From: a virus
Length of the DNA stretch: 64,000 nt
Virus record (IMG/VR): IMGVR_UViG_3300033149_003004
Location: 1-64,000 of that record
Strand: one strand, 5' to 3'
The translations under genes and the position numbers were made by a program. Positions within the stretch are counted from its first letter, which is position 1; the number at the start of each line of letters is the position of its first letter. A model generated the notes under the pieces. That model saw only the letters and a program-made list of their open reading frames with translations, was not told where the DNA came from and did no database searches. Shown here in pieces: positions 30,980 through 38,989 of the stretch.

Positions 30980-32578
30980 ATGTTGAAGTTGACTAAGGCA
31001 TTGCGGGAATGGCTCATAGCCAACCGGGAGATCGAGCAGGATGCCGAAGACGAAACGTTTCGTCTGGAGGTTGGTAAAGCGATCGCTGATGGTTCGCTAT
31101 CAGTCGAAGAGTTCTCGAAATTGATTCGAGACGAAAAAGTTGGTGAAGCCAACGAGTTTGCCAAGCGATTGGAGCGGTTGGACAAGATGGCCGACAGCAT
31201 CGAAGGCTTGACAAAAGCTATGGCTATCAAGGAAGAAGAAGAGAAGAAAGTGAATCTCCAAGTCGAGGATAAGACAGATGGTCTGAAGGACGTGAGCAAG
31301 ATGATTGTCGAGAACAGCACCGCTCAGGATGGCGAGCATCGTTCTGACGTCCGATTGAAGACTGTGAAGGAAATCTTCTCTACAACCACGAAGACGATGA
31401 CTTATCCAAGCACCGATCGTCGGGGAGAACGGCATCGGATGGCCGGACAACCCGTTGTGGTTGATGGACATCGAACGCTCATGGAGCCCAGCGATCTGGA
31501 CAAGGCGTGTGCGGGAGCTTGGGCGAAGTTTCAGATTGCGTCGGTTACGCCCCTCTTGGCGGGCAACCCTTCGCTGGCATGGGAGCGGTTGAGCGAAACG
31601 GAAAAGATGTTGCTTGACCATCTATGCAAGGAAGGTGATTGGGATGCGACGGACCGCGATGGACATCCCCGGATGGAGAAGGGATACCGGGGTGGCACGA
31701 AGCAGCTGATCGACGATGTGATTAGCGGTGGGTTCGAGGCAACGCCGATCGTGTTCGATGATCAAGCAATCGAAACCCCGCGACTGTACGGCGAGCTGTA
31801 CCCGCTAGTCAACGAGATCCCGCTGGCCCGCGGCCGGCGAGTCGAGGGAGTATCGGTAGGGACTGTGACGGTGGCTTGGGGAGGAGTCGACGCTACAGCT
31901 ATCGCTCTGTTCAACACGGCGGGATTCGTCGCTGCCTTCGACACGACGATCTACCGGTGTCAAGGAGCAGTGGTGATCGGACTGGATTTCATGTCGGACT
32001 CGCCGATTGACTTTGGCAGTTTGATCACCAAGCAGTACGGTGAGCAGTTGCTTGTATCGCTGGATAACGTGATTGCTACCGGGAATGGCACCACGCAACC
32101 GCAAGGTATTATGAATGCAGCCGGCACAACCGTTGTGGCGTTCGGTGGAACGACAACTCTGGGAGCTTACGAGTCGTTGTTGTTCGGAGTGCACAAGCGA
32201 GAGCTACTACCTAACGTGCTGAGCAGTTACGTGTTCTGTGGCACGGATACGAGCTACAGCCGGGCCCGCGGCCTGAATGTCACAGCCGCGGATCAACGAC
32301 GTCTTGGCGGTGGCGAAGCGGGACAGGGTGATTACAGGTCGTATACTTGGATGGGACGGCCGTACAAAATCAATGAGAGCTTGACGAATCAGCAGATCTT
32401 CTGTGGTGTCCTGGCGAACTACCAGATGTATCGACGGAAGGGATTTACGGTCCGGACGAGCACGGAGGGAGACACGCTGATTCGGGCGAACGAGCTTTTG
32501 ATTATGTTCATGGCCCGTTATGGTGGACAGTTGAAGAGAGGAGCTTGTGCTGCGGTGACGAACACTGCTCCAGCCTAG
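30980..32578 (+). CDS. major capsid protein (HK97 fold)
   Basis: 532 residues. A long helical N-terminal delta-like domain (to about 130, REIEQDAEDETFRLE; LERLDKMADSIEGL) is probably removed by the protease. The HK97 core follows: GGFEATPIVFDDQAIETPRL near 250, LDFMSDSPIDFGSLITKQYG (spine helix), TGNGTTQPQGIMNA, SYTWMGRPYKINESL and the final strand RYGGQLKRGACAAV. AAGGA lies upstream of the ATG. It follows the protease gene as expected. Confidence 0.92.
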   Translation: MLKLTKALREWLIANREIEQDAEDETFRLEVGKAIADGSLSVEEFSKLIRDEKVGEANEFAKRLERLDKMADSIEGLTKAMAIKEEEEKKVNLQVEDKTDGLKDVSKMIVENSTAQDGEHRSDVRLKTVKEIFSTTTKTMTYPSTDRRGERHRMAGQPVVVDGHRTLMEPSDLDKACAGAWAKFQIASVTPLLAGNPSLAWERLSETEKMLLDHLCKEGDWDATDRDGHPRMEKGYRGGTKQLIDDVISGGFEATPIVFDDQAIETPRLYGELYPLVNEIPLARGRRVEGVSVGTVTVAWGGVDATAIALFNTAGFVAAFDTTIYRCQGAVVIGLDFMSDSPIDFGSLITKQYGEQLLVSLDNVIATGNGTTQPQGIMNAAGTTVVAFGGTTTLGAYESLLFGVHKRELLPNVLSSYVFCGTDTSYSRARGLNVTAADQRRLGGGEAGQGDYRSYTWMGRPYKINESLTNQQIFCGVLANYQMYRRKGFTVRTSTEGDTLIRANELLIMFMARYGGQLKRGACAAVTNTAPA

Positions 32579-32612
32579 ACGATGAGAGGAAGATAGTGCT
32601 TTCCTGGCAAGG

Positions 32613-32660
32613 CCCCTGCCGGCGGACTTGGTTCTCCCGACGCCGGCAGGGGGATTTTCT
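32613..32660 (+). terminator. terminator-like hairpin after the capsid gene
   Basis: CCCCTGCCGGCG (32613-32624) and CGCCGGCAGGGG (32641-32652) form a 12-bp perfect stem with a 16-base loop, followed by GGATTTTCTC. It probably reduces or stabilises transcription after the capsid gene. Confidence 0.6.
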
Positions 32661-32707
32661 CTGGATCGGGGGAATCGAATGCCATTTTTTCAGGAGAGAA
32701 AACAACG

Positions 32708-33331
32708 ATGAGTACAGTGATGGAAAAAAAGGTGTCGGTGACGCCGTTCACGATCGAAGCGAGAACACCTCGTAATCAAGACTTGCTGATCCAGTGCCTC
32801 GACGGGATGCGGCTGCGAGGAGCAGTCAGTGCGACGGTTGAACTGTTCGACAAGCAATGGCAAGGGGAAGATTTCGACAGCGAAACCGAGACTGTTCCGA
32901 GTCCTGCCAAGGTTATTCCTGGCGTCGGGGAGTTGCCAGGTGAGCAATTACATGTGAATCCTGCAACCGGAGAGTGGAAGACGTTTGATCCACTCTACAA
33001 GAAGGACGGTGTGCTGGAACGAATTCGCAAAGCGATCAAGCGCGGGACCGGAATATCAAATGTCGGTGAACGTCTTCAGGGGGTCAAGTCCAGAAAAGGC
33101 AGAGTCGATCCGGATAGGATGAAAACTCTGTGCCGCGAACTGCTCTGCTTCGTAGAGGCGAAGGAAGCTAGGGTGGTGAAAGGGATCACCCCGACTACTG
33201 AGGATATTGATGAGCTGCCCGGTCGTTACTTGTTGAACTGGTCGGACCGTGGCAAGTGGCATCAGCCGCGGTATGAGGATCAGCTCACCGACTGGACTAG
33301 GCGGGTAAATCAATTGACGGAGGAAGTGTGA
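32708..33331 (+). CDS. hypothetical head-region protein
   Basis: 207 residues with GGAGAG upstream. N-terminal strands VTPFTIEARTPRNQDLLIQC, a middle TFDPLYKKDGVLERIRKAIK and a conserved-looking end LLNWSDRGKWHQPRYEDQLT. No known family. Position after the capsid protein suggests a head or neck role. Confidence 0.55.
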   Translation: MSTVMEKKVSVTPFTIEARTPRNQDLLIQCLDGMRLRGAVSATVELFDKQWQGEDFDSETETVPSPAKVIPGVGELPGEQLHVNPATGEWKTFDPLYKKDGVLERIRKAIKRGTGISNVGERLQGVKSRKGRVDPDRMKTLCRELLCFVEAKEARVVKGITPTTEDIDELPGRYLLNWSDRGKWHQPRYEDQLTDWTRRVNQLTEEV

Positions 33332-33840
33332 TGGCTCTCCCGGCCGCTTTTCCCCAAGCTCCGATAGGTGGAAGGGTTTCATATCCGAAGCCTAGTGGTC
33401 AGGTTGAAGCTGCCCGACAGCGCCGGATGGCAAGGGCGGGTGCTGGGGAAGTGCGGATCGAGTGGTTCATCAAAAATGTTTGCAAAACCGTCGCGATCGC
33501 TATGAGGCAGAGAGTAGCTATCGCTACGCATCTGCTGAAAGACCGAGTAGTGCGAAACATATCGACTCCCGTTCTGAAAGGCATCGGTCCCCGTGGCGGT
33601 CGTGTAGTGACCGGGCGGAGTGTAGCCGGCGAATTTCCTCACGCAGAAACCACGCAATTGATGAAGACGATCTTTGAGGAAATTCAAGAGACAAGTCCTG
33701 GAGTATTCGATGGATTCGTTGGTACGCCGCTGGAGTACGGTCTGATTTTGGAGACACGGTTGAATCGATCGTTTTTGGTGCGGACTCTGTATGAGTCGAT
33801 GGATGACATTCGAGCAATGTTGTCGGGGCCAGTAGCATGA
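33331..33840 (+). CDS. HK97 gp10-like head-tail/neck protein
   Basis: 169 residues from ATG 33331 (GTG 33328 also in frame; overlaps the previous stop). The pattern TLLRDRV-like AIATHLLKDRVVRNISTPVL, PRGGRVVTGRSVAGEFPHAE and VGTPLEYGLILETR near 130 resembles the gp10/tail-completion family. It likely joins neck and tail. Confidence 0.68.
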   Translation: MALPAAFPQAPIGGRVSYPKPSGQVEAARQRRMARAGAGEVRIEWFIKNVCKTVAIAMRQRVAIATHLLKDRVVRNISTPVLKGIGPRGGRVVTGRSVAGEFPHAETTQLMKTIFEEIQETSPGVFDGFVGTPLEYGLILETRLNRSFLVRTLYESMDDIRAMLSGPVA

Positions 33841-34337
33841 GCGTTGGGCAAGCCGATCTTGCGAAGGCGATCAATGTAGTCTGGGATGCAAGCGGGCTGA
33901 ATGATCTGTTCAAGGCTCTGTGGCCGGCCGGCGTCGCTGCTGTCGAGTTCCCAGTGCTGCATGAGGGACAGGCTGGTGGGGATCAGCCCTGGCCGTACTG
34001 CGTGTTCGAAATGCCCGGAGCTTCTACGGCAACGAGAATGTCGAAAGGGGTGTCGGATCTCTGGGAGACAAGGGACGCAGCCGTGATGTTCAGAGTACAT
34101 TCGTCTGCTGTATCTGGTGATGACAGATCGGCTAAGCAGATTGCTGCCTACTTGGTCGAGGAGATCATGAAGGTGTTTGGCGGGCATCCTACAGTGTCTC
34201 CGACGGATTTAGAATTGGACAACGGGAACTTTTTGAATTCGATCTTTCAGAATGACTTTGCGGTGCGAGAAGATGAGGATCATTACGTGTGGACGGTGAG
34301 CTACATCTTCCGTCTGGATGTCCCGATCATGGCGTGA
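33837..34337 (+). CDS. tail terminator / tail completion protein
   Basis: 166 residues. AINVVWDASGLNDLFKALWP, PYCVFEMPGASTATRMSKGV and YVWTVSYIFRLDVPI match the alpha/beta pattern of tail terminators (lambda gpU-like/DUF3168-like) that stop tail tube growth. It overlaps its upstream neighbour by four bases. Confidence 0.62.
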   Translation: MSVGQADLAKAINVVWDASGLNDLFKALWPAGVAAVEFPVLHEGQAGGDQPWPYCVFEMPGASTATRMSKGVSDLWETRDAAVMFRVHSSAVSGDDRSAKQIAAYLVEEIMKVFGGHPTVSPTDLELDNGNFLNSIFQNDFAVREDEDHYVWTVSYIFRLDVPIMA

Positions 34338-34350
34338 GGAGGGAGATAAT

Positions 34351-35229
34351 ATGGCAAGACAGATGGACTCAATGAGCATATCGCTCAAGGCGAGTGGCTC
34401 GCTGAAAAACGTGCTGGATGACGGTTCCAGCTCTCCCATCAACCATCCGAACTTTGCGTACACGAAAAGCGGATCGACTCTGTCGAGTGGAATAAACGAC
34501 AATGAGGCAAACCGTGCCTGGCAAAGCAAAAACAGAACGCTGATAGAAGGGACGAGCGAGACTCTTGATCTGTATGACTTGGCTGGGATAGACATTGGAG
34601 CCGGTGCCGGGATGGACGGAGTCGGACAGCCGATCATCTTCGAGGAGATTGTGTTCTTGGCGATTGTCAACGAGAATGCAGTCGGGACAGACGGAGCGTT
34701 AGAAATCGCTCCCGCTGGCGTTGCTGGGTGGGCCCCGATCGGTACGCATACGGTAGCTACAGGCGGAGCTCTGTACGGACAGGGGGTGTTGCTGAAGATT
34801 CAGCTTGATGAGCGTGGGTTCGACGTGCAGGATGGAGTCAGTCATCGGATTACGCTGGGAGCGAACGGTGGGGATGTGATTTATTCGATATACATTGTGG
34901 CCCGACATGATGATGAGGAGTCATCCAGTTCCAGCAGTTCGCTCAGTTCCAGTTCGGCCAGCAGCGAGAGTAGCTCCAGTAGTCTCAGTAGCTCCAGTAG
35001 TAGCTCTAGCAGTAGCTCTTCGAGCAGCGAGAGCAGTGTGAGTATGAGCAGTTCCAGCAGTTCGTCGGCAACGTCGAGCAGCTCTTCGGTCAGCAGCAGT
35101 TCATCGAGCAGTTCGTTTAGCTCGAAGTCTAGCAGTTCGTCGGCAACGTCTAGCTCCAGCAGTTCGTCTGCTACGTCGAGTAGCTCTTCGAGCAGTAGTT
35201 CTGCGACGAGTTCTTCATGGTCGTCATAG
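34351..35229 (+). CDS. tail-region protein with serine-rich C-terminal tract
   Basis: 292 residues from ATG 34351, chosen for its very strong GAGGAGGGAG ribosome site. Residues 1-185 are beta-rich (MDSMSISLKASGSLKNVLDD; GDVIYSIYIVARHDD); the rest is a Ser tract with A-T, E, V, F interruptions, as in 27188-27988. It precedes the tail tube gene and may be a tail decoration or an appendage. Confidence 0.62.
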   Translation: MARQMDSMSISLKASGSLKNVLDDGSSSPINHPNFAYTKSGSTLSSGINDNEANRAWQSKNRTLIEGTSETLDLYDLAGIDIGAGAGMDGVGQPIIFEEIVFLAIVNENAVGTDGALEIAPAGVAGWAPIGTHTVATGGALYGQGVLLKIQLDERGFDVQDGVSHRITLGANGGDVIYSIYIVARHDDEESSSSSSSLSSSSASSESSSSSLSSSSSSSSSSSSSSESSVSMSSSSSSSATSSSSSVSSSSSSSSFSSKSSSSSATSSSSSSSATSSSSSSSSSATSSSWSS

Positions 35230-35276
35230 TAAGCGAGGTAAGAATTGATCTACTCGTAGAAGAGAGGAGATAGCGG

Positions 35277-35708
35277 ATGAGTTCCGAAAATACTCTAACT
35301 GGACGCTCTGGAAAATTCATGGTCGACGGCAGCTTGGTAGCGAGGTGCACTCAGTGGCAAGTGACAAGAACACTCGCCTCGAAATCTGAGTGGGGGGATT
35401 CCGATTCGGGAGGACATACGAACCGAGCGGCAGGTAGAAGAGATTCCACTTTCACAGCAGAGGGCAAGTACGATACGTCCAATGAGGTGTTTGACCTGTT
35501 CGAGGAAGGTGACATTGTGCAGGCGACACTGTTCTTGAATGCCACAGCCCCACTCCTCTACTATGATTTTCCAAGGGCTTTATGTGATAACTTTCAATTG
35601 ACGGTGAATGTGGATTCCGGTGAAGTGATTGGTTGGACATCGTCTTGGGGTGAAGACGGGAAGAGCTATTATCCTGGCGAGGTCGGTGCTCCTGAGAGGA
35701 CACTATAA
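35277..35708 (+). CDS. major tail tube protein
   Basis: 143 residues. SGKFMVDGSLVARCTQWQVT, DSTFTAEGKYDTSNEVFDLF, EGDIVQATLFLNATAPLLYY and GEVIGWTSSWGEDGKSYYPG follow the strand order of siphovirus tail tube proteins. Its size and its place before the tail chaperone and tape measure genes agree. Confidence 0.75.
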   Translation: MSSENTLTGRSGKFMVDGSLVARCTQWQVTRTLASKSEWGDSDSGGHTNRAAGRRDSTFTAEGKYDTSNEVFDLFEEGDIVQATLFLNATAPLLYYDFPRALCDNFQLTVNVDSGEVIGWTSSWGEDGKSYYPGEVGAPERTL

Positions 35709-35720
35709 GGAAGTGAGAGC

Positions 35721-35973
35721 ATGGGCTGTATCTACGTAGTAAAGACATTCATCAGAAGTTAGGCGAAAGATGAGTGCTTCACATATTGGAATCGTGTTTT
35801 CAGAGGAGCACAAACGCAGGATTAGTGAGGCAAAATGTGGAAAACCTCGTCCAGATATGATTGGCAATCAGTTCGCTAGAAGGATGAAGCATACAGAAGA
35901 ATGGAAGCAAGCCAGAAGGGAAGCAATGCTGAAGTTCTATCGCTACAAGGATTGGGAATTATGCCTATTGTAG
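35721..35973 (+). pseudogene. remnant of a GIY-YIG/NUMOD3 homing endonuclease
   Basis: ATG 35721 opens MGCIYVVKTFIRS then stop, like the GIY start of GIY-YIG nucleases. After it, 35770-35973 encodes SEEHKRRISEAKCGKPRPDM and HTEEWKQARREAM, the NUMOD3 DNA-binding motifs. The catalytic middle is missing, so this is a decayed intergenic homing endonuclease. Confidence 0.65.
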
Positions 35974-36827
35974 CTGGCCATGATCCATTGAATTGGTCGA
36001 TGCAAATTGCGGTCACCTATCGCTGCAACTCTGCTTGCAAATGGTGTGTACAGCATTTGGACAAGATACGATGGCAAGTGGACACGGACATCACAGCTGA
36101 GGAAATTAGGACTGCCGCTCGCTTGCTGAAGCACTATGGGATAAGGATTAACAAGCTCCGCATCACTGGTGGAGAGCCTCTAGTACATCCTGGATTAAGG
36201 CAAATACTTGAAGTGGTCAATGAAACGTGGGCACCGCGGTCTGGTTGGTTCCGCATCTACTCGAATGGCAAGCTGCCCCGACTTCGTGGAGTACCCGGAC
36301 GATTTTCCGTGGTGCCGGTAGACAGTGCAAAAAAGACGGATGCTTTCACGCCATTCAACGTCTCGCCGGCTGACTTAGGAATCGAGCCTAAGTTTGGCTT
36401 CATTCGACCCTGCGTGCAGCAGCTCTACTGTGGACGATGGTTCGACTGCTTCGGATTCACATCGTGTGGCGTGGCCGGTGTGCTCGGGGCGATGCTTGGG
36501 GAGGATACGTACGAACCGCTGCCTGTGATGATGGGCCGACCATCCGTTTGCCAGCATTGTCTCTATAGCTTGTCGAAGAAGGAGAGGCACGCCATCACGT
36601 ATCGAGTGAAGGCCGGGGACATCCCGGATGTGACGAAGACGTTTGAGCGTGCAATAGAGCGGTGGCATGATGATCCTCCCCATCCTCGCCGTTTTTGGGA
36701 TCGTTTGCCTACAGAGTATCTCTTGCCAGGAGAACACGACGATCATGAGGATAGATCCGAAACAACTTTTGACCATCACGAAAACGGAAGTACACTACTG
36801 GCCTTTGTGCCAGTGCAAAGCGTGTGA
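35961..36827 (+). CDS. radical SAM enzyme
   Basis: 288 residues from ATG 35961. The [4Fe-4S] motif CNSACKWC (CxxxCxxC) is at residues 19-26, the SAM-binding RITGGEPLVHP near 62-72. C-terminal cysteines (RPCVQQLYCGRWFDCFGFTSC, VCQHC) could hold an auxiliary cluster as in SPASM-type proteins. The substrate is unknown. It stands between tail tube and tail chaperone genes, next to a sulfotransferase and the decoration block, so it may modify a virion or envelope component. Its beginning overlaps the decayed endonuclease. Confidence 0.85.
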   Translation: MPIVAGHDPLNWSMQIAVTYRCNSACKWCVQHLDKIRWQVDTDITAEEIRTAARLLKHYGIRINKLRITGGEPLVHPGLRQILEVVNETWAPRSGWFRIYSNGKLPRLRGVPGRFSVVPVDSAKKTDAFTPFNVSPADLGIEPKFGFIRPCVQQLYCGRWFDCFGFTSCGVAGVLGAMLGEDTYEPLPVMMGRPSVCQHCLYSLSKKERHAITYRVKAGDIPDVTKTFERAIERWHDDPPHPRRFWDRLPTEYLLPGEHDDHEDRSETTFDHHENGSTLLAFVPVQSV

Positions 36828-36969
36828 AGTCGAGCGGGCCCGCCGGAAGACCCTTCCCGAGTCCCACCTGCTAAGCGTCTCGGTCGAGACTGCCTATGTT
36901 CTGGGCTTAATCCCCTCCCGATGTCCGGAAGGTTCGTTGGCAAGGAAGCTGAGTCGCACGCCGAAGTAA
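36745..36969 (+). CDS. small cysteine-containing protein
   Basis: 74 residues from ATG 36745, with AGGAG upstream, overlapping the end of the radical SAM gene in another frame. LLTITKTEVHYWPLCQCKAC has a CxCxxC cluster. Helical end with RCPEGSLARKLSRTPK. No known family; possibly a partner or substrate of the radical SAM enzyme, which is speculation from the overlap. Confidence 0.45.
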   Translation: MRIDPKQLLTITKTEVHYWPLCQCKACEVERARRKTLPESHLLSVSVETAYVLGLIPSRCPEGSLARKLSRTPK

Positions 36970-37020
36970 TTTGGTAACGGTCAAAGGAAAACTCCATCAG
37001 GAAGTGTTTCCGATGGAGCC

Positions 37021-37815
37021 ATGGAGAGGGAGCCAACGACTGTGTCATGGTATCTACCAGAACGACGAACTTTGTTTCTCCATGTGCCAAGGACGGGAGG
37101 CACATGGGTCAAGGAAGCGTTGTATCAATCCGGCATACCGATTCAGAAATGGGGCAAGATCGGTGAACCGTGGCAGCAGCAAAAACATACGATTCCGATG
37201 CATGTGCGGACGGAGCTAATGCAGAAGGTCAATCTTATGTTTGCGTTCGTCCGTCGGCCGGTTGAGTATTACATATCCGTTTGGCGATTCACGTGCCGGA
37301 GTGTCAAGCAGCAGCCAGATAAGATGAAATTGGTCTTCGATCGTCGCGATCCAGCTGTTCACAACGAAGCGATCTTGCGATGGAAACCGGACTTCCGCGA
37401 TTGGCTGGCCGAGATGCTTGAGGAGGAGCCTGGTTGGGCTACGCGGTGGTTTGAACGGTATGTCGGACCGGAGCGAGGGGAATATTGCCATTACATTGGC
37501 CGGACGGAGACGGTGGAGCAGGACTTCCGCGAGATTATGGATCTGCTTGGCTTTGGGAATCGCTGGCGAAAAAACGAGGACAAGATAAATCGGATTCACC
37601 ATGCGAAGAACAGAATCCGAGTGACGAAGGCTCCTCACATACAGCTTACTGATACCGAGATCGGGTTAATAGAGCGAAGTGAGCGGGTACTGCTTCGTCG
37701 TTTCTATGGGGAAACGACTGTGAATAGGCGAGTGTATCGAAACTTTGAGACAGGAGAGCCAGCATGGGTGAAAAAGAAGCCAGGGCTTTGGGATCGGGTA
37801 GCAAGATCGTTGTAA
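37021..37815 (+). CDS. sulfotransferase family protein
   Basis: 264 residues. LFLHVPRTGGTWVKEAL near residues 18-34 is the 5'-phosphosulfate loop of PAPS-dependent sulfotransferases, and LMFAFVRRPVEYYISVWRF near 72-90 the 3'-phosphate motif. It would transfer sulfate from PAPS to a glycan or other acceptor. GTG 37042 with GGGAG upstream is a possible later start. Its 3' end overlaps the tail chaperone gene by 52 bases in another frame. Confidence 0.82.
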   Translation: MEREPTTVSWYLPERRTLFLHVPRTGGTWVKEALYQSGIPIQKWGKIGEPWQQQKHTIPMHVRTELMQKVNLMFAFVRRPVEYYISVWRFTCRSVKQQPDKMKLVFDRRDPAVHNEAILRWKPDFRDWLAEMLEEEPGWATRWFERYVGPERGEYCHYIGRTETVEQDFREIMDLLGFGNRWRKNEDKINRIHHAKNRIRVTKAPHIQLTDTEIGLIERSERVLLRRFYGETTVNRRVYRNFETGEPAWVKKKPGLWDRVARSL

Positions 37816-38402
37816 ATGATGTGGAGTACACGCTTCGTCCGATCACTGTGCAGCACTTGTGTGATCTGGAACGAGAAGCGTTGCAGTTCTACAAGAGGCA
37901 GAGTCTGGAGACGATCACGGCGAACGCTGATCTGTTGGGGAGTAGGGCCGATGAATTGATTCGTGATAAGCTGGAAGAGCTGGCCAAGCTATCTCTGGAC
38001 GATTTGCCGAGGAAGATGGCCTATGATGCTTCTCGCTTGCCTGTGACAGACAAGCTACGAGCGTGGGCACAGAAATACAATGCTGAGATTGGTGGGATGG
38101 ATGGGAAGTTGAGCGATGCCAGAGTCAAGACTCTGGTTGTTACCGCTCTAGATCGGGAGCAGCTGACTTCGGACAAGGTGAAGGAGCTGACAGGCAGGCG
38201 TCCGGTACAGGCTCGTGTGCGTTACGATCAGTGGTGGGTGACGGGTTGTTTTGAGGGAATGGTATCATTTATCCATAGCTCGATCCGGCATGATCATCCG
38301 AACGTATCTAAACAGCAGATTCGGGACTGGCCGGTGTCAGCTATATTCGAGTCCGCGAGGGAGGTGGAATCCATCACCATGCCGAATTTGGGAAATGGGT
38401 AG
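37764..38402 (+). CDS. tail assembly chaperone (gpG-like)
   Basis: 212 residues. YTLRPITVQHLCDLEREALQ at the start, then helices to the end MPNLGNG. Position before the tape measure gene and the frameshift signal at its 3' end identify it as the gpG-type chaperone that coats the tape measure protein during tail assembly. Slippage at 38390-38396 gives a longer gpGT-like product. Confidence 0.78.
   Translation: MGEKEARALGSGSKIVVNDVEYTLRPITVQHLCDLEREALQFYKRQSLETITANADLLGSRADELIRDKLEELAKLSLDDLPRKMAYDASRLPVTDKLRAWAQKYNAEIGGMDGKLSDARVKTLVVTALDREQLTSDKVKELTGRRPVQARVRYDQWWVTGCFEGMVSFIHSSIRHDHPNVSKQQIRDWPVSAIFESAREVESITMPNLGNG
38390..38396 (+). promoter_or_regulatory. programmed -1 ribosomal frameshift site
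   Basis: G GGA AAT in the zero frame, two codons before the TAG stop. It fits X_XXY_YYZ and differs only in the last base from the GGGAAAG of lambda G-T. In the -1 frame no stop occurs from here to 38824. Confidence 0.8.
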
Positions 38403-38824
38403 GGTCCGCCGATCTCGATGCTACGGAGAGCAAGGGGGTAATTGAGACCGGTGGACTCTTAGGAGAGCTAAACGTATGGGTGCTGCGAATACTGTGTGAG
38501 AATCCTTGGGAGGGAGGTGGTGGGTATTCACCGCGAGAGGTGGCCGAATGGACACTGGACCAGTGCTGGTTCCGGATGTGTGATCGAAACATCTTGAAAC
38601 TTGCCGGCAGAACGATGGCGGTCGACCCGAAGGCAGTTAAAGCATCCGACTCTGGAGAAATAGCGGGCAGAGCGGCAGACGGAACGCCAATCAAGGGAAG
38701 GATAGCGGGAAAGTCCGTAGCCCGGCAACTTATGGAACGGAAGCGGGAGAGAGAAGCAGCTGAGCAAGCGAAGATTAAGGCAAGGATGAGGCGGAGAAGT
38801 CGACGAAAGAGAAAAGGGTGCTGA
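38396..38824 (+). CDS. T-like extension of the tail chaperone, reached by -1 frameshift
   Basis: About 142 residues in the -1 frame: WVGSADLDATESKGVIETGG, then NVWVLRILCENPWEGGGGYS, YSPREVAEWTLDQCWFRM and a very basic end KIKARMRRRSRRKRKGC. Internal starts (GTG 38480) exist but have poor ribosome sites, and the frame is open back to the slippery site. The product would be a gpGT-like fusion with 37764-38396. Confidence 0.72.
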   Translation, partial: WVGSADLDATESKGVIETGGLLGELNVWVLRILCENPWEGGGGYSPREVAEWTLDQCWFRMCDRNILKLAGRTMAVDPKAVKASDSGEIAGRAADGTPIKGRIAGKSVARQLMERKREREAAEQAKIKARMRRRSRRKRKGC

Positions 38825-38825
38825 T

Positions 38826-38963
38826 GTGGGCTACATCTATCTGGTTCGCAATTTGGTGGACGGGAAGGGCTGCGTCCTCCTGAACAACTCGGAAAGAGTA
38901 GAGAATAGAGAAGTGGCAAGCATAAGAAGCGTGATAAGCAAGGGCGTTTTCTCCCGAAAGTAA
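38826..38963 (+). pseudogene. remnant of a GIY-YIG homing endonuclease
   Basis: GTG 38826 reads MGYIYLVRNLVDGKGC, the start of a GIY-YIG domain, then loses similarity. In another frame GKHKKRDKQGRFLPK appears near 38920-38960, a typical end segment of such enzymes. Internal deletion and frameshift make a functional product unlikely. Confidence 0.6.
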
Positions 38964-38989
38964 AAACTGCCACATAGGAGGATACCACG

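Noticed and set aside
30535-31320. 261-codon minus-strand frame opposite the protease and capsid genes
   Set aside because: Ser/Arg/Leu-rich shadow spanning the end of one strong gene and the start of another.
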